From assembly GCA_945829235.1 (NCBI GenBank), contig CALZUA010000004.1, forward strand, positions 124,001 through 188,000: a stretch of DNA of 64,000 nt, given 5' to 3'. The translations under genes and the position numbers were made by a program. Positions within the stretch are counted from its first letter, which is position 1. The number at the start of each line of letters is the position of its first letter. This DNA is from an uncultured Clostridia bacterium. GTDB lineage: Bacteria > Bacillota > Clostridia > Oscillospirales > Ruminococcaceae. Below are positions 24,973 through 34,487 of the stretch, piece after piece. Below the pieces are notes generated by a model. That model ran no database searches. It saw only the letters and a program-made list of their open reading frames with translations, and was not told where the DNA came from.

Positions 24973-25866
24973 TCACGCTTTGTGCGTAACCATTCGCGCC
25001 AGATGCACCGCCGACTGCGCCGTGTTTATAACGCCGTTTATGTTCGGGCGAATTGATGTTTCCAATCCGAACATTCCCGCAATCCTCGGAATTTCTCCCG
25101 CAGCAAGAATTACGCCAAGTCCGAGCAGCCAGTAATCCTTAAACAGAATAAGCCCGCAGACAAGCATTACCGACTGCAAAAACGCCGTCAGACAGGTCGC
25201 AATAACCTGCTTTATCCACATGATGAAACCGTCCGTGAAGCCGCGCGGTACACTGAACATGTACAGCGAGCCGACAGCAATTTGTATCAGCAAGATTCCT
25301 CCGCGCTTGATGCTTGCGAAGAACACTTTTATTATCGTGTACCCCATCATAATCGTTATGAGTATTGACAAAAGCGGACCGAACATCAGGCTTTCAACGA
25401 CTTTTAGGCAGGATTCCGCGAGAGTGCTGCCCTCGGGGAAAATAAGGCTTGTCATATCGTCGCTCATTCCGAATTGCAGTTTTACCGCGAGTCCGTAAAG
25501 CTGCACGGGAACATTGCAGAACAAATTCACCGCGAAAAATCCCTTGATTATATTCAGCGCGAGAGCCTTCGCGTCACCGCGCCCGTTCTGCGATTCAATG
25601 GCAAATTCAAACAGCGCCACAACTATTCCCACGACAAAAAGCGCCCAGCCCAGATTGCTGAAAAGCTGCACGATTTGCCTGACCCAGGGCAGCCCGAACA
25701 AATCCACTCCCAGTGCGTTCATAGCGGTAAAAAATTCGCCCAGCATTTTGACGACCTGCTGATAAATCCAGTCCGTGATGTAGTCGAACATTTTGCTCAC
25801 CAAATCCGCGCCAACATCAAAATAATAAATACAATCACCTCCCGAAACGACAGCGCCCGTTTTCAC
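24973..25866 (-). CDS. VirB6/TrbL-like channel protein
   Basis: The frame gives up to 297 aa with about six transmembrane helices, including WALFVVGIVVALFEFAIES and the typical NGRGDAKALALNIIKGFF loop; the end has the conserved amphipathic ARMVTHKA. It forms the membrane channel of the secretion system. The start is uncertain. GTG 25866 has no ribosome site. A strong GGAGGTGAT site (about 25841) is followed 7 nt later by an in-frame ATT, and the next ATG is far downstream. A non-standard ATT start is possible. Confidence 0.82.
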   Translation of the reverse strand: MKTGAVVSGGDCIYYFDVGADLVSKMFDYITDWIYQQVVKMLGEFFTAMNALGVDLFGLPWVRQIVQLFSNLGWALFVVGIVVALFEFAIESQNGRGDAKALALNIIKGFFAVNLFCNVPVQLYGLAVKLQFGMSDDMTSLIFPEGSTLAESCLKVVESLMFGPLLSILITIMMGYTIIKVFFASIKRGGILLIQIAVGSLYMFSVPRGFTDGFIMWIKQVIATCLTAFLQSVMLVCGLILFKDYWLLGLGVILAAGEIPRIAGMFGLETSIRPNINGVINTAQSAVHLARMVTHKA

Positions 25867-25869
25867 AAA

Positions 25870-26208
25870 TCAGACGTTGATTATCGTCCAGACATAGGTC
25901 GGCGCGGTCAGCGTGAACACCAGACACGCGAAAAGTATCGCGGGCGCAGTCCATTCAAAGTGACCGGATTTGCGGTAATCGAAATACGCAAGACCAAGCT
26001 TTGCGAAGAAAAACACTGCCAAAACGACATCAATTATCGGGAAGACAACGTTGTTCACGACCTGTTTTATCTGCGTTGAGGCGGTGTTCCAGGTGCCTTC
26101 GATTGCACCCGCAACATCGCCCTCGGCAAAGGCGCAGAGCGACATCGCGGATATTGCTGCAATCATAATTATTGCCGTAAAGACAAATTTTGCGGTTTTC
26201 TTTTTCAT
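25870..26208 (-). CDS. VirB2-like small membrane protein (DUF3852-type)
   Basis: The 112-aa product starts at ATG 26208 (MKKKTAKFVFTAIIMIAAIS) after AAAGGGGA. It has a cleavable signal peptide ending near CAFAEG, then two hydrophobic helices separated by a short loop FDYRKSGHFEW. This matches VirB2-like pilins and the DUF3852 type of element proteins (from memory). It probably forms part of the transfer channel or pilus. It lies between the secreted protein and the VirB6-like gene. Confidence 0.7.
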   Translation of the reverse strand: MKKKTAKFVFTAIIMIAAISAMSLCAFAEGDVAGAIEGTWNTASTQIKQVVNNVVFPIIDVVLAVFFFAKLGLAYFDYRKSGHFEWTAPAILFACLVFTLTAPTYVWTIINV

Positions 26209-26222
26209 AAAAATCCCCTTTC

Positions 26223-27920
26223 TCAATAAGACGGCGAGATGTGCCAATCGTCAAATACATTGCCTTGAATTTTCAGCGAATCGGTTAAATTAGCGGACAA
26301 CATTCCCGCGGGAGTCCAGCAATCCATCGCCCAGGTGTAAACCGTGTAATTCCCGTCCAGATACCACACGGGAGTGAAATGCGTTCGGTTGTTGTAGGTG
26401 CTGTACTTGTTTTTTCGGAACTCCAAGACGTTTGCCGAGGTGCTTTCCAGCAGCCGCCAATAGCTCTTGTAATAAAATTCGGGGAAATACGAAACCGCGT
26501 TCTGAAGCGAAGTATGCTCGCCGTTTCCCGTAATTGAAGCAGTAACTTTTTCGTTAATTCCATAGCCGGATTTCATCGAAAAAGCTGCTGCCGTGGGATT
26601 TTTTTCGTCCGGAGAAATCTCCATTTTCGCACTCAGCGAAACGCGGTAAGACTTGCTGCGGAATTTCCACTCGCCCTCGTCAACCCATCTCCCGCGGTCA
26701 ACCCAGCTCGTTCCCGTCCACTTCCAGTTTGGATGCCAAACCCATTTTGCTTTCCAATACGCGCTCCAGACGCTCCACGCAGACGAGGTTTTCTGTGGCT
26801 TTTTGGGAACGGAAACAGCACGAAAACTATCGTTTCGGTCATCGGCAGTCGGGTCGGGAGGCGGATTTTTGTTCAAATCCACGACGCTTGCAGTAATGTT
26901 GTTTTGGCTGACGGTCGCGCCGCCCGTTGCCGTAACGCGAATGTTGAACGTCTGCTCGGTTTTCGGCGTGTGCCACTTGCACCAAACGAGCTGCGAACCG
27001 CCCTTCGGATACACGATATTCCCCACCGTGTACACCTTGTTCTTGACGTAAAACCGCACGGTTACAGGATTTTCGGGAGTGTGTTCACCGCCGGTTACGG
27101 TCACGCTAGTGTAAACATCCGTGTCAACGCGGTACTCAAAATCGCTTGAAACTGGCTCGTTTTCTACCACTTTTTCCTTGAACGACACAATTCCAATCCC
27201 GAGAAATCGGATAATATCGCTGTCTGCTGCATACGAATTTTTCGAGCCCGTCCACGCGGAATAACCCAAATCGTCCTTTTCGAGAAACATCGCAAGCGGC
27301 AGATTTTTATGCGAAAGCGGACCTAATTTTCGGATAAGGTCGCCGCCCGTCTGCATATTGTACAGCGCGGCTTCGGTTGCCGTCATCGCAGTCCTGACGC
27401 CGTTGTAGGTGACATACATTATCGGCTCGAGCATCAATTTATAATCGCCGCCGGTCAGTTTTTCAAAGTCAATTTCAACATGATTTGCAATCCCACGGAC
27501 AACCTGTTCATCGGTAAAATATCTGCGGATCGCTTCGATATCTGTCGCACTTCTGCCGTTGGAAATAATCCTCGGGATTGGCTGCGAAGGTGTTTTGTAG
27601 GTGTATTTCGCCGTGCTTATCGAAATCAATTTTCCTCCGACATAATCCGCCTTGCTCACCTTCCCGAAATGAAAACGGATATCTCCCGCGTTTGTGTTCG
27701 TGTAATCAACCGACGCGGATTTCACCTCGCCCGTTTCCGAATCGACAACGGTTATACGAACCCCGTCGTCGCCGGAAATCCAGAAATTGCTTGAGCTGCC
27801 CTCCTTCAATCCACCGCCGCCGTTGTCGATATTCGGGTCGCCGCTTTCCGCAAACGCGGCGGTCTGCAAACAGAAAATTGCCGCCATAACAGCGGCAAGA
27901 ATCCTCAAAATTTTCTTCAT
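26223..27920 (-). CDS. Large secreted protein of the transfer operon
   Basis: The 565-aa product starts at ATG 27920 (MKKILRILAAVMAAIFCLQT) after GGAGG and has a signal peptide ending at AAFAES. There is no membrane anchor or sortase motif. The extracellular part is beta-rich: an N-terminal domain (FWISGDDGVRITVVDSETGE), a middle with paired VTGGEHTPENPVTVRFYVKN strands, and a Trp-rich end (WSVWSAYWKAKWVWHPNWKW). Secreted proteins of this size occur in the same place in related elements. It may be an adhesin or a cell-surface channel component. Function is unknown. Confidence 0.7.
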   Translation of the reverse strand: MKKILRILAAVMAAIFCLQTAAFAESGDPNIDNGGGGLKEGSSSNFWISGDDGVRITVVDSETGEVKSASVDYTNTNAGDIRFHFGKVSKADYVGGKLISISTAKYTYKTPSQPIPRIISNGRSATDIEAIRRYFTDEQVVRGIANHVEIDFEKLTGGDYKLMLEPIMYVTYNGVRTAMTATEAALYNMQTGGDLIRKLGPLSHKNLPLAMFLEKDDLGYSAWTGSKNSYAADSDIIRFLGIGIVSFKEKVVENEPVSSDFEYRVDTDVYTSVTVTGGEHTPENPVTVRFYVKNKVYTVGNIVYPKGGSQLVWCKWHTPKTEQTFNIRVTATGGATVSQNNITASVVDLNKNPPPDPTADDRNDSFRAVSVPKKPQKTSSAWSVWSAYWKAKWVWHPNWKWTGTSWVDRGRWVDEGEWKFRSKSYRVSLSAKMEISPDEKNPTAAAFSMKSGYGINEKVTASITGNGEHTSLQNAVSYFPEFYYKSYWRLLESTSANVLEFRKNKYSTYNNRTHFTPVWYLDGNYTVYTWAMDCWTPAGMLSANLTDSLKIQGNVFDDWHISPSY

Positions 27921-27945
27921 CTGCACCTCCAAAAGATTGCGTTTT

Positions 27946-28527
27946 TCACCCGAAACTGCCTATTTTATTGCCGTTTTCGTACATGTCCGGCGCGGGTTCG
28001 CCGCTTCCGCCACCGCCCTCATCGACCACCCAACCGAAGCCGTTGATGTAGATTTTACCGTCTTTGGTGTCGCCGTGTTTTGGGGTATCCGAGGGCAATT
28101 CTGTCTGCTGCGGCTCAATCTGCTCGGGCTTGTAGATTGGCTCTGCCTCGGAGTTTGTCAGCATATTCTCGTCCTCAATTTCGGGAGGAGCGGGCGGCGC
28201 ATTTTCCTCTGTTTCCGGTTCGGTTTCGGGGAAATTCTGCTCGATTTCAATGCCGCCGCTTTCGATAAATTCCGCATGAATTTCGTCCGGATTTACAACG
28301 CTGTTGTCAAGCGCAGTTTCGGCATTTTCTGCTTCTTCAGACTTGATTTCCTCGTGTCTTTCGGAAGGAATTTCCACGCTAATCTGCACCTCGGAATTTG
28401 ACTCGGAAACGTTCGCCGCGAGTTCCTTGTCATCGCTCGCGAACCGCGCTGCAATGAGGATTGCAAGAGCTGCACAAAGCACCGTTCCGCCGCCTGCTGC
28501 AAGGTTTCTTTTCGTTTTCATTGTCAT
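27946..28527 (-). CDS. DUF6550-like surface protein with acidic linker
   Basis: The 193-aa product starts at ATG 28527 (MTMKTKRNLAAGGG). One N-terminal transmembrane helix is followed by a long Glu/Pro/Ser-rich disordered region, and it ends with a short conserved domain DGKIYINGFGWVVDEGGGGS and PDMYENGNKIGSFG. I associate this ending with DUF6550 proteins of Clostridia elements, from memory. It is probably anchored in the membrane with the linker spanning the wall. It belongs to the Tad/T4SS operon. Confidence 0.65.
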   Translation of the reverse strand: MTMKTKRNLAAGGGTVLCAALAILIAARFASDDKELAANVSESNSEVQISVEIPSERHEEIKSEEAENAETALDNSVVNPDEIHAEFIESGGIEIEQNFPETEPETEENAPPAPPEIEDENMLTNSEAEPIYKPEQIEPQQTELPSDTPKHGDTKDGKIYINGFGWVVDEGGGGSGEPAPDMYENGNKIGSFG

Positions 28528-28604
28528 AAAAATCACCGTTCCTTTCGTGTTTTGGTTACCTCAACAATACCACATTTTTCCGCGAAAATCCAGCAGAAAA
28601 AGCA

Positions 28605-29150
28605 CTAAAATTTCGGCGTAAATTTTGACCTTACGCACAAATCGACTTTCATCGGCGGCAGCAAATTTCCGCAAAATGAAAGCGGTACTTCAAGCGTTAT
28701 ATATGAGGTCGCGGAGAACTGTTTTATCTCATTTGAATTCGGTGCAAACTGCGCATTATCCACATTCACCGAAAGCCCGTAAACGCTGTATTCTACGCTG
28801 TTCGAGGAGATTTTCGCGTGCTTGCCGCCGGTGTTTTTCAAGCCAAGCAGCTCGTCCAAACGTCCGTAAATATCTCCCGCCGAAATCGCCGTTTTCCACG
28901 AATTTCCCGCGAAGCGATAACCGCCCGAATAGCCCTCGCGAATGCCGTCATAGACATTGCTGTAATTGTCCACCAAGGTTGAAATAACCGCCGACTGCAG
29001 CGCGTCCTTAACGCCCGCAGAAATGGTTATAAGCCGCACGACTTGCCACAAAACAACGAAAAACATCATTCCAACAAGCGCGATTACAACGGCTAACGGT
29101 GCGGCTGAAAAGCCCTTTTTCGAGCGCAAAATTTCAGCAATTTTTTTCAC
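28605..29150 (-). CDS. TadE-like pseudopilin
   Basis: The 181-aa product starts at GTG 29150, overlapping the previous stop (GTGA), after GAGG. It begins VKKIAEILRSKKGFSAAPLA, where the KKGF motif precedes one long hydrophobic helix, as in TadE/TadF-like minor pilins. The rest is a beta-rich extracellular domain. In Tad systems such proteins sit with the TadB/TadC platform, as here. Processing by the downstream prepilin peptidase is plausible. Confidence 0.6.
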   Translation of the reverse strand: MKKIAEILRSKKGFSAAPLAVVIALVGMMFFVVLWQVVRLITISAGVKDALQSAVISTLVDNYSNVYDGIREGYSGGYRFAGNSWKTAISAGDIYGRLDELLGLKNTGGKHAKISSNSVEYSVYGLSVNVDNAQFAPNSNEIKQFSATSYITLEVPLSFCGNLLPPMKVDLCVRSKFTPKF

Positions 29151-29557
29151 TTCCAATACACCTCGCTCTTGCCTGTTGCCTTTGCGGTAAGTGTTACGGG
29201 AAAGCTTCCGAACTTTGGAGGCAGCTTCTGCCCGCCGAAACCGATGTCCATTGTGTAAGTGCAAGTAACCGAGAATTCTTGGTTAAGCTGAATTTTGCCC
29301 GTCCGCGACCATTCAATTTTCGGCGAAAGTCCCGTTTTTTCGGTCAAAACGCGCGCCCGCGAAGTGGTTTCCGAGCCGATTCTGCCCGAGATTTCGGCTT
29401 CTCTCACAAGCTCGTCCGCGTAATTGTCCAGCTGAATTTTCGCCGAAACAACAGGCGCGACCGCCATTATCAACGCAATCACCATCACCACGACAAGCAC
29501 AATTATAACCACATCGAAGTACCCCTCGCCGCGCTTTGAACGTAATAATTTTCGCAT
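29147..29557 (-). CDS. TadE/DUF4320-like pseudopilin
   Basis: The 136-aa product starts at ATG 29557 (MRKLLRSKRGEGYFDVVIIV). The SKRGEGY then hydrophobic helix is a class III (pilin-like) signal, the site cut by A24 prepilin peptidases. The remainder is a compact extracellular beta domain. DUF4320 proteins in element-borne Tad clusters have this form. It follows TadC by 12 bp and overlaps the next pilin-like gene. Confidence 0.7.
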   Translation of the reverse strand: MRKLLRSKRGEGYFDVVIIVLVVVMVIALIMAVAPVVSAKIQLDNYADELVREAEISGRIGSETTSRARVLTEKTGLSPKIEWSRTGKIQLNQEFSVTCTYTMDIGFGGQKLPPKFGSFPVTLTAKATGKSEVYWK

Positions 29558-29569
29558 TTTTCACCTCCG

Positions 29570-30442
29570 TCAAGCCATCGAGCCGAGCGAATCCAGCAGC
29601 TGCATTCCCATAACAACCAAGTAAGTTAAAAGGAACAGCATCAGCATTCCAAAGGAAAAAACGCGGATTTTCGGCGGGATTTTCGCGGCTTTTGCTTTCA
29701 ATCGCTGTAATTCAATCAGCTTGAAATCATGCGCCAGCATTTTGAAATAAACCGCGCTGTCATCGCCGCGAATTACCGAAACAAGTCCTCGCACAACATC
29801 GGACAACTGCGCCGACCCGATTCGTGCCTCAAACCTCGTCAAAGCCGCTTCATAGTTTGAACTTCGCATATCCGCGCAGGTCACGTCAAGCTCGTATGCA
29901 AAATGCACTCCCGCGTGTTTTTTGTAATTTTCCATTATTGAAAGCACATCGCGAGAGGTCTTTAATTCCTGTTCCACGGTTGCCACAAATCGCGGCAATT
30001 CCTGCTCAATAGCCTCGCGTTTTTCCCGCATTTTCTCGTCAGCTTTTCCGATTTCTCGGAAATATACAGCGACCGCGAGGATTATGACAAACGGTATAAC
30101 GAGCGGGAAAATGAACGAGCACGGTATCGCTAAACCCGCAATACAAAAGGCTTTGACGAACGCAAGCGCCGTGAAGGTTTCGGGCGTCATTTTAATTCCC
30201 GCGGACTTCAGCGTGCTTTCCAGACGCGACTTTTTGTACTTGTCCATCGGGATAATTTTGCCGAGTTTTGCCGCAATTCCGAGCAAAATCGCCTCAATGG
30301 ATTTGGACAGTTTTTTGTCGTTTCTGCCTGTGTTCATAACCGCTTGCGAGGTTTTCAGATAAGGGATTTTCAGCACGTTTGCAAGCAGAAAAAACAAGCC
30401 TAAACCGAGAAAAATTCCGAATAAAATAAGCAAAAACTGCAC
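29570..30442 (-). CDS. tadC: TadC-like type II secretion F-domain platform protein
   Basis: The 290-aa product starts at GTG 30442 after AAGGAAGTGAAAAA. It has an N-terminal membrane helix, a pair near 105-135, and a C-terminal pair, with a GspF-type helical cytosolic domain containing IEQELPRFVATVEQELKTSR. With TadB it forms the inner-membrane platform of a Flp pilus machine. It is followed by the two pilin-like genes. Confidence 0.82.
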   Translation of the reverse strand: MQFLLILFGIFLGLGLFFLLANVLKIPYLKTSQAVMNTGRNDKKLSKSIEAILLGIAAKLGKIIPMDKYKKSRLESTLKSAGIKMTPETFTALAFVKAFCIAGLAIPCSFIFPLVIPFVIILAVAVYFREIGKADEKMREKREAIEQELPRFVATVEQELKTSRDVLSIMENYKKHAGVHFAYELDVTCADMRSSNYEAALTRFEARIGSAQLSDVVRGLVSVIRGDDSAVYFKMLAHDFKLIELQRLKAKAAKIPPKIRVFSFGMLMLFLLTYLVVMGMQLLDSLGSMA

Positions 30443-30454
30443 TTTTTCACTTCC

Positions 30455-31384
30455 TTATCTTTTGTACTCAATCGGCTTGGTGAGGCGGATTACAATCGCG
30501 GTTGAGATGAAAATTGCGACCGCCGAAACCGCCAGAACAATCTGCCCCAAAACCGTGTTCATCAGCGAATTAAACCACGCCTTGTTCAGCATATACAGCA
30601 GCGGCACATTGCCGATTACGAGGAAAACCATCGAAATAAATTCCTTTCGCGGACCGGTGATGAGGTACTCCAAATCCGCGTTTACAACCCGCATATCCGA
30701 GAGCTTGTTCACAATCGGAGTGAGTGTGGATTTCAGGCTGCGGTCGCTCTTGCAGAGGATTAAGCTGTCACACCACTCGTGAAAAACCTCGTTGTCGATG
30801 TGCTGTTTCATATCCAGAATTGCGGCGGTTAAATCCGGATTGGACAGCTTAATTCTGCTGATAAAATTCTCGAAAACCGCTTTAACAGGCGCGTTCAGAT
30901 AATGCACATTTTCCTCGATAGACGTGATTATATCCTCGTTTCTGAGGTACGCCGTGGTGATGATTGAGAGCGCTGTTTCAAGCTCCGAAGAAATCGCTTT
31001 TTTATAATTCGTGGCAGTGGTTTTGACGTACCAGAACGGCACGAACATCAGTCCAACCGCCATCACCGGCGCGAGAAAAGCGTTTCCGATTGCCACCGCA
31101 ACGCAAATTCCAATCGCCGACAAACCGAGCGAACAAGCGCACAAAATTCCGAACATGTGCGAGCGATTTGTAAGCCGCAGAATTTCCTGCGCTTCGGAAA
31201 TTTCTCTGCGAAAAATGTTCGGCTTTTTCCTTTTTGTAGCTTCGTTTATCTGGGATTTAATGCTGTTTGGTTTGGCGAGAATTTTTGTGAAAATCCCCTC
31301 GGTGAACTCCATCGGCGAGATTCCGAAAAGCAGGAAAAATCCCACAACCAAGCCAATAAACGCCGCTAAAAGTATGATGTTCAA
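30455..31384 (-). CDS. tadB: TadB-like type II secretion F-domain platform protein
   Basis: The 309-aa product starts at TTG 31384, overlapping the CpaF stop (TTGA), with GGGGG upstream. It has membrane helices at 1-22, near 80-120 and at the C-terminus, and a GspF-like helical domain (SSELETALSIITTAYLRNED, FHEWCDSLILCKSDRS). Partner of TadC in the pilus platform. The gene order CpaF, TadB, TadC is the standard Tad order. Confidence 0.82.
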   Translation of the reverse strand: MNIILLAAFIGLVVGFFLLFGISPMEFTEGIFTKILAKPNSIKSQINEATKRKKPNIFRREISEAQEILRLTNRSHMFGILCACSLGLSAIGICVAVAIGNAFLAPVMAVGLMFVPFWYVKTTATNYKKAISSELETALSIITTAYLRNEDIITSIEENVHYLNAPVKAVFENFISRIKLSNPDLTAAILDMKQHIDNEVFHEWCDSLILCKSDRSLKSTLTPIVNKLSDMRVVNADLEYLITGPRKEFISMVFLVIGNVPLLYMLNKAWFNSLMNTVLGQIVLAVSAVAIFISTAIVIRLTKPIEYKR

Positions 31385-32769
31385 CCCAAATTTCCCCCTT
31401 TCAAAATCCTATCAAGTTCACTTTGAGGCATTCCGTTTTCAAGAAGCCGTCTTTGCAATGATTTTGAGATTTCCTCAACTTTTTCGTGAGTTCCATTGAC
31501 AATAAATTTCCCGTTTTCAACGCGGTTTTCGGTTATATTGTAGCGGTACAGCGAGTGGTATTTTCGGGTTCCGTCCGCGCAGATTTCGCACTCCATAATC
31601 TCCATAATCCGCCGCTGTTTGTTCTCGAGCTGCTTCGCGTAAACCACGATGGGAAAGGCTTCCGTGACAAGATTGAGGATAACTTTATCGTCCACATTCG
31701 GGTACTTTCGCTTGCAAAGCGTCACCATTCTGCGCCAAGTGGATTCGCAGGAATTCGAGTGAATCGTGGTTATAACCGTGTGACCGGTTCGTGCGGCTTC
31801 CTGAGCCGAATCAGCCTCACTGCTTCGCATTTCACCGACCACAATATAGTCCGGGTGAAAACGCAGCGCCATATCCAGCAAATCGTCCTGTGTAACGGAT
31901 TTTCGCTCGTCCTCGCTTTCACGGGTGATGGTGTGGACAACCTTGTTGAGGATTTTTCCGTCCTTGTCGCGCTCCACCAAATCCAATTCACGCGAACCGT
32001 TTTCAATCGTGAAAATGCGCTTGTCATGCGGAATTGTAGTCAGCAGCCAGCCCGTCAAGGTTGTTTTTCCCGAAGATGTCGCGCCGGCAACGGTTGTCGA
32101 AACGCCGTATCTCACAAGCGCGGAAAGCAGCTCCATCATCTCGTCCGTTGCCGTTCCCGACTTTATAAAGTCCTCTTTTTTCAGTTTCTGAGCGTTTACA
32201 ATTCTGATTGAAGCCGCAACGCCGACGTCCTCGTCAACAAGCGGCGTCTTCAGCACGGCAATTCGGATATTCTTCGACAAGTGCCCGAGAATAGCCGGCG
32301 AAGTGTTGTCCAGAACCATTCCGGAGACGTGCAGCATTCGCCGTACAACGTTAATCGCATGCTCGGGCGACTCAAATTTCTCGTCAAGTTTTACACTCGT
32401 TCCGCTGCTGTATTGCACCTCGATATCGTCCCAGGAATTGATGTTTATTTCCTCGATTCCCGTGCCGAAAATGTACTTTGTGAGGAACGAAAACTCCGCC
32501 ATTTCGGTGTACAATTTATCCACCAATTCCGCTTGAGAAAGCCCCTCGACAGAGATTCTGCAATCCAGCAGATACTTGCCGATATACCGCTTGACCTGCC
32601 GTTTCACCTCGTCATTACCGGTATTCACATTGTTGATTCCGTCAATCACGAGCGCGGAATATTTGCTTGAAATATACGACTGAACCTCGTTCAGAACATC
32701 GGAAAAATCCCGCTTTCTCTCCGATTTGAAGAACAAATTCTGCGTGTTACTTTGGGCTGTCAGGCTCAT
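31381..32769 (-). CDS. cpaF: CpaF/TadA secretion ATPase
   Basis: The 462-aa product starts at ATG 32769, overlapping the TadZ stop. It has the VirB11/CpaF hexameric ATPase motifs: Walker A GATSSGKTTLTGWLL, Asp box ENGSRELDL, Walker B YIVVGEMRSSEADSAQEAAR and His box TGHTVITTIHSNS. It powers pilus assembly at the cytoplasmic membrane. In this element it could also serve as the VirB11-type ATPase of the conjugation channel; the sequence cannot separate these. Confidence 0.9.
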   Translation of the reverse strand: MSLTAQSNTQNLFFKSERKRDFSDVLNEVQSYISSKYSALVIDGINNVNTGNDEVKRQVKRYIGKYLLDCRISVEGLSQAELVDKLYTEMAEFSFLTKYIFGTGIEEININSWDDIEVQYSSGTSVKLDEKFESPEHAINVVRRMLHVSGMVLDNTSPAILGHLSKNIRIAVLKTPLVDEDVGVAASIRIVNAQKLKKEDFIKSGTATDEMMELLSALVRYGVSTTVAGATSSGKTTLTGWLLTTIPHDKRIFTIENGSRELDLVERDKDGKILNKVVHTITRESEDERKSVTQDDLLDMALRFHPDYIVVGEMRSSEADSAQEAARTGHTVITTIHSNSCESTWRRMVTLCKRKYPNVDDKVILNLVTEAFPIVVYAKQLENKQRRIMEIMECEICADGTRKYHSLYRYNITENRVENGKFIVNGTHEKVEEISKSLQRRLLENGMPQSELDRILKGGNLG

Positions 32770-33623
32770 AATTCAAACACCTCATTTGCAATTTTTGCCA
32801 CGGCTTTGCGAAAATCCTTGCTGTCCTTTTCGGTCAGCGCACCGAACAAATTCCCCGAAAGAAACTGCCGATAAACCTCATCGCTATGCGGAATTTTAAA
32901 GCTCACGCCGCCCACAATCTGCTCAATCTCATCATCGGCTTGAAACGAGGAAACATTGCTTGCTGCCTTATACTGCTTGTTCGCGTTGAATTTATTGTCG
33001 AGCAATAACGGCAGCTGCGAATTGAGATAACTTATGGATTTCAAATCGCACGAAACAAGCCGCAAAACCGCGTCAGACTCAATTAGCGAAACCGCCGAAA
33101 GCGCGTCATTTGTGATGTTTGAGGTACAGTCGATGATGATGAAATCGCACATTTTCCGTAATTCCGAGAGCAGCTCCCGCGCCTGCGTTTCGGTGTACGG
33201 CGCGTATGAAAACGCGTTCTCGCCTTTCAGCATTGCAAGCATTGTGAGATACTCGTTTTTCTTGTGCAAAATAGCGTTTTGTCTGATGAGATTTCCGTCA
33301 ACATGAGCCGCGCCGAGGATATTTCCGAGCGAGTTTTCCTCCTCCAAATCCGAAGGCGGACAGACGTAGGGAAGCGGCGGCGCGGACATATCCGCAAGCA
33401 CCAGAATTACGTTTTTCTTCTGACTTGCAATGTACCGCGCAAGCTTCACGCTCATAATTGTCTTGCCCGACGACGGCGAACCCCACACCGCCAGAACCTG
33501 ATTATCCTGCCTGTCGGGAGGCAGCTCAAAGCAGTCGTTTTCGGGTGAATTGAGGTCGAATTCAAGGTCAATCTCCTCGTCATCATCGCCGCGCGAAATT
33601 AGAGATTTAAACAGATTCGGCAT
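32766..33623 (-). CDS. TadZ/CpaE-like MinD/ParA-family ATPase
   Basis: The 285-aa product starts at ATG 33623 after GGAGGTGAATTCAG. It has a deviant Walker A, AVWGSPSSGKTIMSVKLARY, and FIIIDCTSNITNDALSAVSL as the Walker B/A-prime region, typical of MinD-like ATPases. In Tad systems TadZ/CpaE positions the machine. It overlaps both CpaB and CpaF genes. Confidence 0.8.
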   Translation of the reverse strand: MPNLFKSLISRGDDDEEIDLEFDLNSPENDCFELPPDRQDNQVLAVWGSPSSGKTIMSVKLARYIASQKKNVILVLADMSAPPLPYVCPPSDLEEENSLGNILGAAHVDGNLIRQNAILHKKNEYLTMLAMLKGENAFSYAPYTETQARELLSELRKMCDFIIIDCTSNITNDALSAVSLIESDAVLRLVSCDLKSISYLNSQLPLLLDNKFNANKQYKAASNVSSFQADDEIEQIVGGVSFKIPHSDEVYRQFLSGNLFGALTEKDSKDFRKAVAKIANEVFEL

Positions 33624-34473
33624 CTGAATTCACCTCCGTTTCGGTATTTTCTTCGCCGGAAGTTTCCTCGGCAATCTCGCTCTGCGAAAGCGTTTCCGGC
33701 TCTTCGGGCTTGCTGTTGTTTTCTTTTTCATTGTCTTTTTCCGCCTTCAGTTCCTCCAAAAATTTCTCCTGCGCGTCAACAAATCTCTGCGCATTTTCAT
33801 CCGTTCCGCGATACACAAGCGCAACGTGAATTTCGCCCTGCGCCTCAAGTTCCGCGAGAATATTCGCCTGCTCGGGCGTCACAAGCAAGGTCACCGTTTC
33901 GGGCAGAGATGTTTCCTCCTCGCCGTCCGGCTTAATCGTGGTTGTTTCCTCGTCGTTGCCCTTTTTATCCGTGACCGCGATAACCTCGACATACTGCAGT
34001 TCATCGGGCACGCGCGTTTCGCCCGTTTCCCTGTAATCGACCGCAATCACCGACACAATATCCCCCGAAATTAGCTTGCCGGAAAGCCCGCCCGCAAACG
34101 AGGGAATCGTGATTGAAATAGCGCGCTTTTCACCCGTCAAGCCGTACAAATATGCGTTTTCGCTGGCGGGAGTGTCGCTTATTTTGGCTTCGATAACGTA
34201 CTCGCCCTTGAACATCTCCGCAGCCGCATATTTCCCGACAACAGCCTCGGATTTCTTCACCACCTCGGACGGCAAATTGTACGCACCGACTTCAACTGCC
34301 TCGATGTCTTTAGCCGTGATTTCCTGACCGATTTTCAAGTCGTTCTTAACGCGCACAATCCGCATTGTACTGCTCTTTGACGCGTTAAAAAGCGGAGTGA
34401 TCGCAAAGCAGATAATAAGCGCCAGCGCTATACACACCACGCCGAGAACCGTTCTGTTTTTCAAAAATTTCAT
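33607..34473 (-). CDS. cpaB: CpaB/SAF-domain pilus assembly protein
   Basis: The 288-aa product starts at ATG 34473 (MKFLKNRTVLGVVCIAL) after AAAGGAAAGATTATA. One N-terminal transmembrane helix is followed by a SAF domain (VRVKNDLKIGQEITAKDIEA, GKYAAAEMFKGEYVIEAKI) and RcpC-like region, then a long Glu-rich tail. CpaB-type proteins connect the platform to the outside in Tad systems. It begins the Tad block after the peptidase gene. Confidence 0.83.
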   Translation of the reverse strand: MKFLKNRTVLGVVCIALALIICFAITPLFNASKSSTMRIVRVKNDLKIGQEITAKDIEAVEVGAYNLPSEVVKKSEAVVGKYAAAEMFKGEYVIEAKISDTPASENAYLYGLTGEKRAISITIPSFAGGLSGKLISGDIVSVIAVDYRETGETRVPDELQYVEVIAVTDKKGNDEETTTIKPDGEEETSLPETVTLLVTPEQANILAELEAQGEIHVALVYRGTDENAQRFVDAQEKFLEELKAEKDNEKENNSKPEEPETLSQSEIAEETSGEENTETEVNSDAESV

Positions 34474-34487
34474 TATAATCTTTCCTT